A stretch of 6,836 bases of DNA from Betaproteobacteria bacterium. Its GTDB lineage: Bacteria > Pseudomonadota > Gammaproteobacteria > Burkholderiales > SG8-41. The stretch covers positions 1 through 6,836 of the forward strand of contig JAQGNC010000181.1 in the NCBI GenBank assembly GCA_028292065.1, given 5' to 3'. Both the position numbers and the translations under genes were made by a program. How positions within the stretch are numbered: position 1 is the stretch's first letter; each line of letters opens with the position of its first letter. A model generated the notes under the pieces. That model saw nothing but the letters and a program-made list of their open reading frames with translations. It made no database searches and was not told where the DNA came from. Positions 1 to 5,679 of this stretch are shown here, one piece after another.

Positions 1-36
1 TTCCGGCTGCAGGCGAGGGCGCCTGCGCTACCGGAA
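1..36. repeat. Dispersed GC-rich hairpin repeat, copy 1
   Basis: A compact hairpin: GCAGGCG at 9-15 pairs with CGCCTGC at 20-26 around the loop AGGG, and an outer pair TTCCGG (1-6) with CCGGAA (31-36) closes it. The core at 7-31 matches the sequence at 1318-1342 at 24 of 25 positions, and a third copy lies inverted at 1364-1387. It sits 14 bases beyond the stop codon of the leftward dehydrogenase gene, so it would form in the 3' end of that transcript and could protect it or end it. No T-tract is visible on the leftward strand, although the window edge cuts the view. I read it as a REP-like intergenic element; function is inferred. Confidence 0.7.
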
Positions 37-50
37 AGGCAAGGCGATCA

Positions 51-1217
51 TCACGCCGTCTCGTCGAACAACTCGCGTCCGATCAGCCACCGGCGGATCT
101 CCGACGTGCCCGCGCCGATTTCGTAGAGCTTCGCGTCGCGCAGCAGACGTCCGGTGGGGCTGTCGTTCACGTAACCCATGCCTCCCAAAGCCTGTATCGC
201 TTCGAGCGCCATCCACGTCGCGCGCTCGGCCGCATAAAGTATCGCACCCGCCGAATCCTTGCGCGTGACGCGACCCGCGTCGCACGCACGCGCGACGGTG
301 TACACATACGCGCGGCACGCCGAGAGCGTCGTGTACATGTCCGCGAGCTTGCCCTGCATGAGCTGGAACGAGCCGATCGGCTGGCCGAACTGCTCGCGCT
401 CGTGCACGTACGGCAGCACCGCGTCGAGGCACGCGCCCATGATCCCGAGCGGTCCGCCCGCGAGCACCGCGCGCTCGTAATCGAGCCCGCTCATCAGCAC
501 TTCGACGCCGCGGCCGACGCCCCCGAGCACGTTCTCCGCCGGCACTTCGCATCCCTGGAACACGAGCTCGCACGTGTTCGAGCCTCGCATGCCGAGCTTG
601 TCGAGCTTCTGCGAGGTGGAAAATCCTTTGTAGCCGCGCTCGACGAGAAACGCGGTGATCCCGCGACCGCCCGCTTGCCCATCGGTTTTCGCGTAGACGA
701 CCAGCACGTCGGCGTCGGGCCCGTTGGTGATCCACATCTTGGTGCCGTCGAGCACATAGCGGTCGCTGCGCTGTTCCGCGCGCAACCGCATGCTCACCAC
801 GTCCGAGCCTGCGCCCGCTTCGCTCATTGCGAGCGCCCCGATGTGCTCGCCGGAAATGAGGCGCGGCAGGTAGCGGCGTTTCTGCGCGTCGGTGGCGTGG
901 CGCCGGATCTGGTTCACGCAGAGGTTGGAATGCGCGCCGTAGGACAGCCCGACCGAGGCGCTGGCGCGGCTCAACTCCTCCATGGCGACCACGTGGGCGG
1001 CGTAGCCCATGCCGCTGCCGCCCCATTCCTCTTCGACCGTGATGCCGAGGAGGCCCAGCGCACCGAGCCTGGGCCACAGGTCCCGCGGGAACTCGTTCGA
1101 GCGATCGATCGCGTCCGCGCGGGGGGCGACCTCGGCGGCAGCGAAGCTGCGGACCGTCTCGCGCAGGATGTCGGCGGTCTCGCCCAGGGCGAGATCGAGG
1201 TCGGGGTAAGCGGTCAT
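51..1217 (-). CDS. ivd: Isovaleryl-CoA dehydrogenase
   Basis: A 388-residue FAD-dependent acyl-CoA dehydrogenase that oxidises isovaleryl-CoA to 3-methylcrotonyl-CoA in leucine breakdown, passing electrons to ETF. Visible family signatures are ALAMSEAGAGSDV (128-140), WITNG (162-166), REQFGQPIGSFQ (274-285) and GGMGYVNDSPTGRLLRDAKL (345-364). The assignment to isovaleryl-CoA dehydrogenase rests on GLDYERAVLAGGPLG (244-258). It carries Glu248, matching the catalytic Glu of this subfamily (Glu254 in the mature human enzyme), while the position where medium-chain enzymes carry the base is Ala369 in YEIGAGTSEIRR. Length is normal for the family. I chose ATG 1217 because the protein then begins as family members do; an in-frame ATG at 1283 would add 22 unrelated residues and lies upstream of the predicted transcription start. 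A GAGGT lies 13 bases before the start, rather far for a ribosome site. Usual liu-cluster partners (carboxylase, hydratase, lyase) are not seen here and may lie beyond the left edge. Confidence 0.93.
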   Translation of the reverse strand: MTAYPDLDLALGETADILRETVRSFAAAEVAPRADAIDRSNEFPRDLWPRLGALGLLGITVEEEWGGSGMGYAAHVVAMEELSRASASVGLSYGAHSNLCVNQIRRHATDAQKRRYLPRLISGEHIGALAMSEAGAGSDVVSMRLRAEQRSDRYVLDGTKMWITNGPDADVLVVYAKTDGQAGGRGITAFLVERGYKGFSTSQKLDKLGMRGSNTCELVFQGCEVPAENVLGGVGRGVEVLMSGLDYERAVLAGGPLGIMGACLDAVLPYVHEREQFGQPIGSFQLMQGKLADMYTTLSACRAYVYTVARACDAGRVTRKDSAGAILYAAERATWMALEAIQALGGMGYVNDSPTGRLLRDAKLYEIGAGTSEIRRWLIGRELFDETA

Positions 1218-1236
1218 TCCGCGGGTCTGTACCTCA

Positions 1237-1265
1237 TTGTGCTGTGCAATATTCGTGTGTAAAAT
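1237..1265 (+). promoter_or_regulatory. Candidate rightward promoter for phaC operon
   Basis: TTGTGC at 1237-1242 and TAAAAT at 1260-1265 are separated by 17 bases, a reasonable sigma70-type match. Start of transcription would be near 1272, giving phaC a leader of about 135 bases that contains the large inverted repeat at 1318-1387. This is pattern matching only. The site lies inside the leader of the leftward dehydrogenase gene and faces the leftward promoter at 1279-1308. Confidence 0.4.
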
Positions 1266-1278
1266 CAATAGATTCAGC

Positions 1279-1308
1279 ATCATAGACGTGCGTTCCAGGC
1301 GTCGTCAA
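1279..1308 (-). promoter_or_regulatory. Candidate leftward promoter for ivd
   Basis: On the minus strand TTGACG (1308-1303) and TATGAT (1284-1279) each match the sigma70 consensus at five of six positions, with an 18-base spacer. Transcription would begin near 1272, giving a leader of about 55 bases and excluding the in-frame upstream ATG at 1283 from the message. The leader contains ATTG and CAAT arms (1236-1239 and 1247-1250) that could be part of an operator. No regulator gene is in the window. Confidence 0.5.
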
Positions 1309-1317
1309 TGAACGGCG

Positions 1318-1387
1318 CTGCAGGCGGGGGCGCCTGCGCTACAAGGACGCGAGTTTGCCTTGTGTAGCGCAGGCGCCCCGCCTGCAG
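1318..1387. repeat. Inverted pair of the dispersed repeat (copies 2 and 3)
   Basis: Copy 2 (1318-1342) and copy 3 (1364-1387, reverse complement) are nearly identical, with one base missing in copy 3 in the run of C. Pairing continues inward through ACAAGG (1341-1346) and CCTTGT (1358-1363), with a two-base offset between the arms and an 11-base loop. Each copy can also fold alone through GCAGGCG and CGCCTGC. The element ends 11 bases before the GGAG of the phaC ribosome site and lies about 70 bases from the ivd start, so it occupies most of the phaC side of the divergent gap. It resembles a REP doublet; no transposase is present nearby. Confidence 0.75.
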
Positions 1388-1398
1388 AAGCGCGACGC

Positions 1399-1402
1399 GG
1401 AG
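1399..1402 (+). promoter_or_regulatory. Ribosome binding site of phaC
   Basis: GGAG lies five bases before ATG 1408. This supports 1408 over an in-frame TTG at 1360, whose 16 extra residues would be translated from the repeat at 1364-1387 and have no counterpart in the family. Confidence 0.7.
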
Positions 1403-1407
1403 CAGCG

Positions 1408-3228
1408 ATGAACAAACCGAAAGACATTGTCATGGGCGACCCAAGCCAGCAGGACAAACTGAAATTCGATCCGGCGGAGCTCGCGCGGCTGTACACCGAC
1501 ATCGCGAACCGCAGCGGCGAGCTCCTCGGCAAGTTCATCGAGCGCCACGCCGACGGCCAGATGAAACCGGTCGCGGACGAGCTCGGGATCAGCAAGGCTT
1601 TCTTCGAAGCCTGGTCGCACATGGATCCTTTCAAGATGGCCGAGACCCAGGTCAGGCTGTGGACCGATTACTGGTCGCTCTGGCAGAGCTCGATGATGAA
1701 GATGATGGGGCAGACCGCGGCGCCGGTGGCCGAGCCCGCGCGCGGCGATCGCCGCTTCAAGCACGAGGACTGGCAGAACAACTTCCTCTACGACTACATC
1801 AAGCAGTCGTATCTCATCACCGCGAAACACCTGCACCAGTCGCTCGCGGGCGTGCAGGGGCTCGACGAGCAGACCGCGAAGAAAGTCGATTTCTATACGC
1901 GGCAGTACATCGACGCGCTTTCGCCGACCAACTTCGCCGCGACCAATCCTGAAGTGATGCGCGAGACCGTCGCCACCGGCGGGCAGAACCTCCTCAAAGG
2001 CTTTTCCCACCTGCTCGAAGACCTTTCGCGCAGCAACGGCGGCCAGCTGAAGCCGAAGATGACCGACGAAGAGGCTTTCAAGGTCGGCGGCAACATCGGG
2101 ATCACCCCCGGCAAGGTCGTCTTACAGAACGAGCTCATGCAGTTGATCCAGTACACGGCGTCGACCGCGCAGGTGCACAAGACGCCGCTGCTGATCGTGC
2201 CGCCGTGGATCATCAAGTACTACATCCTCGATCTGCGCGAGAAAAACTCGTTCGTGAAATACGCGGTCGACCAAGGCCACACCGTTTTCGTCGTGTCGTG
2301 GGTCAATCCGGACGCGTCTTTCGCGGGCAAGACTTTCGAGGATTACCTCAACGACGGCCCGCTCGCCGCGTTGAAAGCGATCGAGCGCGCGACCGGCGAA
2401 AAACAGGCGAACGTGATCGGTTTCTGCCTCGGCGGAACCCTGCTCGCCACCGCGCTCGGCTATCTCGCGGCGACAGGGGAAAAGCGCGTGAAAAGCGCGA
2501 CGTTCTTCGCCACGCTGATCGATTTCACCCGGCCCGGCGAGCTCGAAGTCTTCGTCGACGAAGGCCAGGTCGAAGCGCTCGAGAAGCGCATGGGCGAGCG
2601 CGGCTATCTCGAAGGCTCGGAGATGGCGACCACGTTCAACATGCTGCGCGCGAACGATCTCATCTGGTCTTTCGTCGTGAACAACTATCTCCTCGGTCGC
2701 GATCCTTTCCCTTTCGATCTCCTCTACTGGAATTCGGATTCGACCCGCATGCCCGCGGCGATGCACAGCTTCTATCTGCGCAACATGTATCTGCGCAACG
2801 AGCTCGTGAAGCCGGGCGGCATCGTCATGAACGGCACGCCGGTCGACGTTTCCAAAGTCGACCTGCCGGCATACTTCATCTCGACGATCGAAGACCACAT
2901 CGCGCCGTGGAAATCGACTTACCCGGGCGCGCGCCTGTTCAAAGGGCCGGTGCGCTTCGTGCTCGGCGGGTCGGGCCACATCGCCGGCATCATCAACCCG
3001 CCGGCCGCGAACAAATACGGCTACTGGACGAACGAGACTCTCCCCGACCAGCCGGACGCCTGGCTCGAAGCCGCGGAGCAGCACGCGGGCTCGTGGTGGA
3101 CCGACTGGGCGCGCTGGATTACCCGGCACGCCGGCGAGAAAGTCGCGGCGCGCGTGCCGGGCAGCGGCAAGCTGAAAGCGATCGAGGACGCGCCGGGGTC
3201 GTACGTGACCACGCGCGCCGGAGCGTAA
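1408..3228 (+). CDS. phaC: Class I poly(R)-hydroxyalkanoate synthase
   Basis: A 606-residue polymerase that joins (R)-3-hydroxyacyl-CoA units, typically 3-hydroxybutyryl-CoA, into polyester at the granule surface with release of CoA. The N-terminal PhaC_N-type region includes FKHEDWQNNFLYDYIKQSYL. The alpha/beta-hydrolase part follows, with the synthase version of the lipase box GFCLGG (338-343), nucleophile Cys340, then Asp496 in STIEDHIAPW and His524 in GSGHIAGIINPP. The 28-residue Asp-to-His spacing equals that of the Cupriavidus necator enzyme (Asp480, His508). Length is close to that enzyme's 589 residues and fits class I, which needs no PhaE or PhaR partner subunit. No phasin or phaA gene is adjacent. 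The next gene starts four bases after the stop, suggesting co-transcription. A long inverted repeat lies just upstream. I see no missing key residue and no frameshift. Confidence 0.96.
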   Translation: MNKPKDIVMGDPSQQDKLKFDPAELARLYTDIANRSGELLGKFIERHADGQMKPVADELGISKAFFEAWSHMDPFKMAETQVRLWTDYWSLWQSSMMKMMGQTAAPVAEPARGDRRFKHEDWQNNFLYDYIKQSYLITAKHLHQSLAGVQGLDEQTAKKVDFYTRQYIDALSPTNFAATNPEVMRETVATGGQNLLKGFSHLLEDLSRSNGGQLKPKMTDEEAFKVGGNIGITPGKVVLQNELMQLIQYTASTAQVHKTPLLIVPPWIIKYYILDLREKNSFVKYAVDQGHTVFVVSWVNPDASFAGKTFEDYLNDGPLAALKAIERATGEKQANVIGFCLGGTLLATALGYLAATGEKRVKSATFFATLIDFTRPGELEVFVDEGQVEALEKRMGERGYLEGSEMATTFNMLRANDLIWSFVVNNYLLGRDPFPFDLLYWNSDSTRMPAAMHSFYLRNMYLRNELVKPGGIVMNGTPVDVSKVDLPAYFISTIEDHIAPWKSTYPGARLFKGPVRFVLGGSGHIAGIINPPAANKYGYWTNETLPDQPDAWLEAAEQHAGSWWTDWARWITRHAGEKVAARVPGSGKLKAIEDAPGSYVTTRAGA

Positions 3229-3232
3229 CGCC

Positions 3233-4000
3233 ATGGATTTCGAAGGTCGTGTATTCCTGGTGACCGGCGCGGGCTCGGGCCTCGGTGCGGCGACCGCGCG
3301 GCGGCTCGTCGCCCGCGGCGCGAAAGTGGCGCTCGCGGACGTCAACGCCACCGGCGGCAGGGCGCTCGAGTCCGAGCTCGGCGCTGCCGCGTGCTTCGTG
3401 CCGGCCGACGTGTGCGACGAAGCGCAGGTCCGCGCGGTGATCGATGAAGCGCGGCGCCGCCACGGCGGCCTGCACGGCGCGGTCAACTGCGCGGGTATCG
3501 CCCCGGGCGAGCGCGTGCTCGGGAAAACCGGGCCGCACTCGCTCGCGACTTTCCAGCGCGTGATCAACGTGAACCTCATCGGCACGTTCAACGTCATCCG
3601 CCTCGCCGCCGAAGCGATGGCGCAGAACGAGCCCGGAGCCGACGGCGAGCGCGGGATCATCGTCAACACCGCGTCGGTCGCGGCTTACGAAGGGCAGATC
3701 GGCCAGGCGGCGTACAGCGCCTCCAAGGCAGGCGTCGCGGGAATGACTTTGCCGATCGCGCGCGAGCTCGCGCGCTTCGGCATCCGTGTGGTCACGATCG
3801 CACCCGGCATCTTCGAGACGCCGATGGTGGCGGCGATGTCGTCGGAGGTGCAGGCGTCGCTCGGCGCGCAGGTGCCTTTCCCGTCGCGCCTGGGCAAACC
3901 CGACGAATACGCCGCGCTGGTCGAGCACATTTTTTCGAACCTGATGCTCAACGGCGAGGTGATCCGGCTTGACGGGGCGATCCGTATGGGTCCCAAATAG
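3233..4000 (+). CDS. HSD10-like 3-hydroxyacyl-CoA dehydrogenase (SDR)
   Basis: A 255-residue classical short-chain dehydrogenase. Visible are the cofactor motif TGAGSGLG (11-18), Asp36 at the end of the second strand, which favours NAD over NADP, NCAG (85-88), Asn114, and the catalytic Ser148, Tyr161 and Lys165 in NTASVAAYEGQIGQAAYSASK. Segments such as IGTFNVIRLAAEAMAQNEP and the C-terminal LNGEVIRLDGAIRM closely follow human HSD10 (HSD17B10), also about 255 residues. HSD10 oxidises 3-hydroxyacyl-CoA and 2-methyl-3-hydroxybutyryl-CoA in isoleucine and fatty acid breakdown. The same role here is inferred. It is not a typical PhaB acetoacetyl-CoA reductase, despite following phaC. GGAG at 3220-3223, inside the end of phaC, is a plausible ribosome site nine bases before ATG, so translation may be coupled. 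Confidence 0.88.
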   Translation: MDFEGRVFLVTGAGSGLGAATARRLVARGAKVALADVNATGGRALESELGAAACFVPADVCDEAQVRAVIDEARRRHGGLHGAVNCAGIAPGERVLGKTGPHSLATFQRVINVNLIGTFNVIRLAAEAMAQNEPGADGERGIIVNTASVAAYEGQIGQAAYSASKAGVAGMTLPIARELARFGIRVVTIAPGIFETPMVAAMSSEVQASLGAQVPFPSRLGKPDEYAALVEHIFSNLMLNGEVIRLDGAIRMGPK

Positions 4001-4104
4001 CGGCTGGCAGCAACAAGCCGCGCGCATTTCCCACTCGGGATCGCGGTTCATGAATAGAACGGTGTTCAACGTCTTTTTCAGCGGATGACGAGACTCAGCG
4101 TTGC

Positions 4105-4124
4105 GGTTTAATGGCCGTTAAACC
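4105..4124. promoter_or_regulatory. 20-base palindrome before the zinc-ribbon gene
   Basis: GGTTTAATGGCCGTTAAACC is symmetric at nine of ten base pairs (only T4112 and G4117 do not match). It is AT-rich at its arms in a GC-rich genome and lies 40 bases before the TTG start at 4164. No T-tract follows, so it does not look like a terminator for the upstream dehydrogenase. An operator for the small gene is the simplest reading. I find no convincing -35 and -10 pair beside it. Confidence 0.45.
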
Positions 4125-4163
4125 TGAAGTCGATCGTCAATCCAGTGGTGTCCGGGGGAAGTT

Positions 4164-4568
4164 TTGAAGCTCTGCAAGTGGCATACGCTCGTTTTCCGCT
4201 GCCCGTCGTGCGGGCACGACGCCGAATACGCGGCCGAAATCATCGAAGGTCCTCGCAAAGGCAGCATGTGGGATCCCGCGTACTGGTGTGAAAAGTGCGA
4301 GACCACGCTGCGCGCGCGCGACAAGTGGCTGTTCGGCGCCGCTTTCGGTCCCCTCATGGCACTGGTCGGCACCTTCGCGATGCAGGCGGTCCCTCCCGGA
4401 CTGCACCTCGCCCAGTGGCTTGCTTTCGCGTTCGCCGCGCTCTGCTGCGGCGTCGTCGGCTGGCCCTTGAGCCGCCTCCTGTCGCGCCACCTGCTCTACT
4501 GGGAGCCCCTCGATCCGGCAGGCCTGCGGCGGGCGGAATCGAGAAGGTTGAGGGAAGACGACGACTAA
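4164..4568 (+). CDS. Small zinc-ribbon membrane protein, function unknown
   Basis: A 134-residue protein I cannot assign to a named family. Cysteines C13 and C16 in FRCPSCG, and C42 and C45 in WCEKCE, make a probable four-cysteine zinc ribbon. Two hydrophobic stretches follow, about 55-76 and 82-103, with a short Pro-Gly turn between them, so the protein is probably held in the inner membrane by a helical hairpin. The tail is charged and ends EDDD. The start is TTG 4164 because the first CxxC lies before any in-frame ATG, and GGGGGAA (4154-4160) gives a ribosome site. Codon and base use resemble the neighbours, so this is likely a real gene. It is followed by an intrinsic terminator and separated by gaps from both neighbours, so it may be a single-gene unit. 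A link to PHA or acyl-CoA metabolism is not shown. Confidence 0.75.
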   Translation: MKLCKWHTLVFRCPSCGHDAEYAAEIIEGPRKGSMWDPAYWCEKCETTLRARDKWLFGAAFGPLMALVGTFAMQAVPPGLHLAQWLAFAFAALCCGVVGWPLSRLLSRHLLYWEPLDPAGLRRAESRRLREDDD

Positions 4569-4572
4569 CGCG

Positions 4573-4632
4573 GTGAACGGGTGAATAGTTCGAACAGCGT
4601 GAACGAGTAAACGGGTGAACGAGTGAACGGGT
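4573..4632. repeat. Degenerate 8-base repeat array, forward orientation
   Basis: Units of GTGAACGR follow one another: GTGAACGG (4573), GTGAATAG (4581), a ten-base interruption, GTGAACGA (4599), GTAAACGG (4607), GTGAACGA (4615), GTGAACGG (4623), then GTAA. The array begins just after the stop codon at 4568 and runs into the terminator stem. The 18 bases at 4611-4628 are an exact reverse complement of 4729-4746 in the second array. Confidence 0.75.
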
Positions 4633-4656
4633 AAGCCTCCTGCGCGGAGGCTTTTT
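4633..4656 (+). terminator. Intrinsic terminator after the zinc-ribbon gene
   Basis: AAGCCTCC (4633-4640) pairs perfectly with GGAGGCTT (4646-4653) around the loop TGCGC. The second arm runs into TTTTT (4652-4656), with AATTTT after it. This is a textbook rho-independent terminator for rightward transcription. The minus strand has no T-tract after the stem, so it works in one direction. Confidence 0.88.
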
Positions 4657-4718
4657 AATTTTGGGCTGTCGACCGCACTCGCTTTCCGCCACAAGCCCTA
4701 TGCGCTAGTCTCAACACC

Positions 4719-4750
4719 CCGTTCACCTGTTCACTCGTTCACCCGTTCAC
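4719..4750. repeat. Degenerate 8-base repeat array, inverted orientation
   Basis: Four consecutive units CCGTTCAC, CTGTTCAC, TCGTTCAC and CCGTTCAC, the reverse complement of the units at 4573-4632. The array ends 13 bases before the hydratase start codon, so it probably forms that gene's leader. It can pair with the first array across the terminator. Confidence 0.75.
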
Positions 4751-4763
4751 GCCCTTAACCCAG

Positions 4764-5549
4764 ATGCCCTACAGCAACCTCACCCTCTCCCAGCCCGAAC
4801 CCGGCCTGTATCTCCTCACCATCGATCGTCCCAAAGCGCTGAACGCGCTGAATGCGGCGACGCTCGCCGAGCTTTCCGCGGCGATCGCCGAAGTGCGCGC
4901 GGACGAGGGGGCGCGGGTGCTGCTGGTCACCGGCGCCGGCGGGAAAGCTTTCGTCGCCGGTGCGGACATCGCCGAGATGCAGGGCTATACGCCCGAGCAG
5001 GCGCGCGCTTTTTCCGCTCAGGGCATGGCGGTGATGCACGCGATCGAAGCCCTTCCGGTACCGGTGATCGCGCTGGTGAACGGCTACGCGCTCGGTGGAG
5101 GTTGCGAGCTCGCGCTCAGTTGCGACTGGATACTCGCTTCCGAGACCGCGGTTTTCGGCCAGCCCGAAGTGAAGCTCGGCATCCCTCCCGGCTTCGGCGG
5201 CACCCAGCGGCTCACGCGGCTGGTCGGACGCGCGATGGCGCTCGAGCTGCTCACCACCGCACGGCAGGTCAAAGCCGACGAAGCGGTGGCGATCGGCCTC
5301 GCCAATCATGTCTATCCGGCTGCGGACCTGCGAGCGCGCGGGCTCGAGATGGCGCGAACGATCGCGGCCAACGGCCCGGTCCCGGTGCGCGTCGCCAAAC
5401 AGTGCGCGCAGCGCGGCCTCGATCTCGACCTCGCGAACGCGTGCGTGCTCGAAACGCAGTCGTTCGCGCTGTCTTTCGCGACCGAAGATCAGAAGGAAGG
5501 GATGAGCGCGTTCCTGGCGAAGCGCCCGCCGCGGTTCAGCGGTCGATAA
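4764..5549 (+). CDS. Enoyl-CoA hydratase (crotonase family)
   Basis: A 261-residue crotonase-fold enzyme expected to hydrate trans-2-enoyl-CoA to (S)-3-hydroxyacyl-CoA. Visible motifs are DRPKALNALN (21-30), the oxyanion-hole segment KAFVAGADI (61-69), and GYALGGGCELALSCD (107-121) with catalytic Glu115. Then come FGQPEVKLGIPPGFGGTQRL (131-150) with catalytic Glu135, and the C-terminal FLAKRPPRF typical of the family. Both glutamates match rat mitochondrial hydratase Glu144 and Glu164, so true hydratase activity is likely, not one of the other crotonase reactions. Chain-length preference cannot be read from sequence; symbols such as paaF or fadB would be guesses. ATG 4764 gives the normal N-terminus, but the nine bases before it (TTAACCCAG) contain no clear ribosome site. 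The upstream terminator implies its own promoter, which I could not identify with confidence. Confidence 0.93.
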   Translation: MPYSNLTLSQPEPGLYLLTIDRPKALNALNAATLAELSAAIAEVRADEGARVLLVTGAGGKAFVAGADIAEMQGYTPEQARAFSAQGMAVMHAIEALPVPVIALVNGYALGGGCELALSCDWILASETAVFGQPEVKLGIPPGFGGTQRLTRLVGRAMALELLTTARQVKADEAVAIGLANHVYPAADLRARGLEMARTIAANGPVPVRVAKQCAQRGLDLDLANACVLETQSFALSFATEDQKEGMSAFLAKRPPRFSGR

Positions 5550-5560
5550 AGAGGGCCGTC

Positions 5561-5585
5561 GTTCCGGACCCGCGAACCGCGGAAC
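5561..5585. other. Weak inverted repeat after the hydratase gene
   Basis: GTTCCG (5561-5566) and CGGAAC (5580-5585) can pair around a 13-base loop, starting 11 bases after the hydratase stop. An alternative inner fold pairs CCGCG (5570-5574) with CGCGG (5578-5582). There is no T-tract. It may stabilise the 3' end of the transcript, or be chance in GC-rich sequence. Confidence 0.25.
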
Positions 5586-5627
5586 TGATCCAGAACCCAT
5601 TTTCGACCCGCCTGAACGTCTGAATGG

Positions 5628-5647
5628 ATGCTGGCGTACGCCAGCAT
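5628..5647. other. Perfect 20-base palindrome
   Basis: ATGCTGGCGTACGCCAGCAT is exactly self-complementary. As RNA it would form an eight-pair stem with a GUAC loop; as DNA it is a candidate operator for a dimeric protein. It lies 79 bases after the hydratase stop and about 100 bases before the predicted aceE transcription start. No T-tract follows, so an ordinary intrinsic terminator is unlikely. Confidence 0.55.
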
Positions 5648-5679
5648 GGCGGAGCTGCCGTCCGGCTTCTTCGATGCCG

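Noticed and set aside
402..1262. A 286-residue rightward open frame opposite the isovaleryl-CoA dehydrogenase gene
   Set aside because: It is the antisense shadow of a gene with intact catalytic motifs; the composition is His/Arg/Ala-rich and has no family signature.
1218..1283. A longer ivd reading from ATG 1283
   Set aside because: The extra residues do not resemble the family, and the predicted transcription start near 1272 would exclude that codon.
1360..1407. A longer phaC reading from TTG 1360
   Set aside because: The extra 16 residues are translated from the intergenic repeat, and ATG 1408 has a well-placed GGAG.
2205..3263. A 352-residue rightward open frame inside phaC in another frame
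   Set aside because: phaC carries its full catalytic triad in the main frame across this span, with no sign of a frameshift; the alternative frame is Arg-rich and featureless.
2122..3669. A 515-residue leftward open frame spanning phaC and the start of the next gene
   Set aside because: It lies opposite two clearly identified genes, is rich in Arg and Ala with no recognisable motif, and such long antisense frames are expected in GC-rich coding sequence.
4001..4020. CGGCT and AGCCG arms just after the HSD10-like gene as a terminator
   Set aside because: A five-base stem with a ten-base loop and no T-tract is too weak to call in GC-rich sequence.
4683..4711. Possible hydratase promoter TTTCCG and TAGTCT with a 17-base spacer
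   Set aside because: Both hexamers match the sigma70 consensus poorly, so I do not report it as a feature although a promoter is expected in this region.
4573..4750. A CRISPR array
   Set aside because: The repeated units are 8 bases, adjacent and degenerate, with no unique spacers of 25 to 40 bases and no cas genes nearby.
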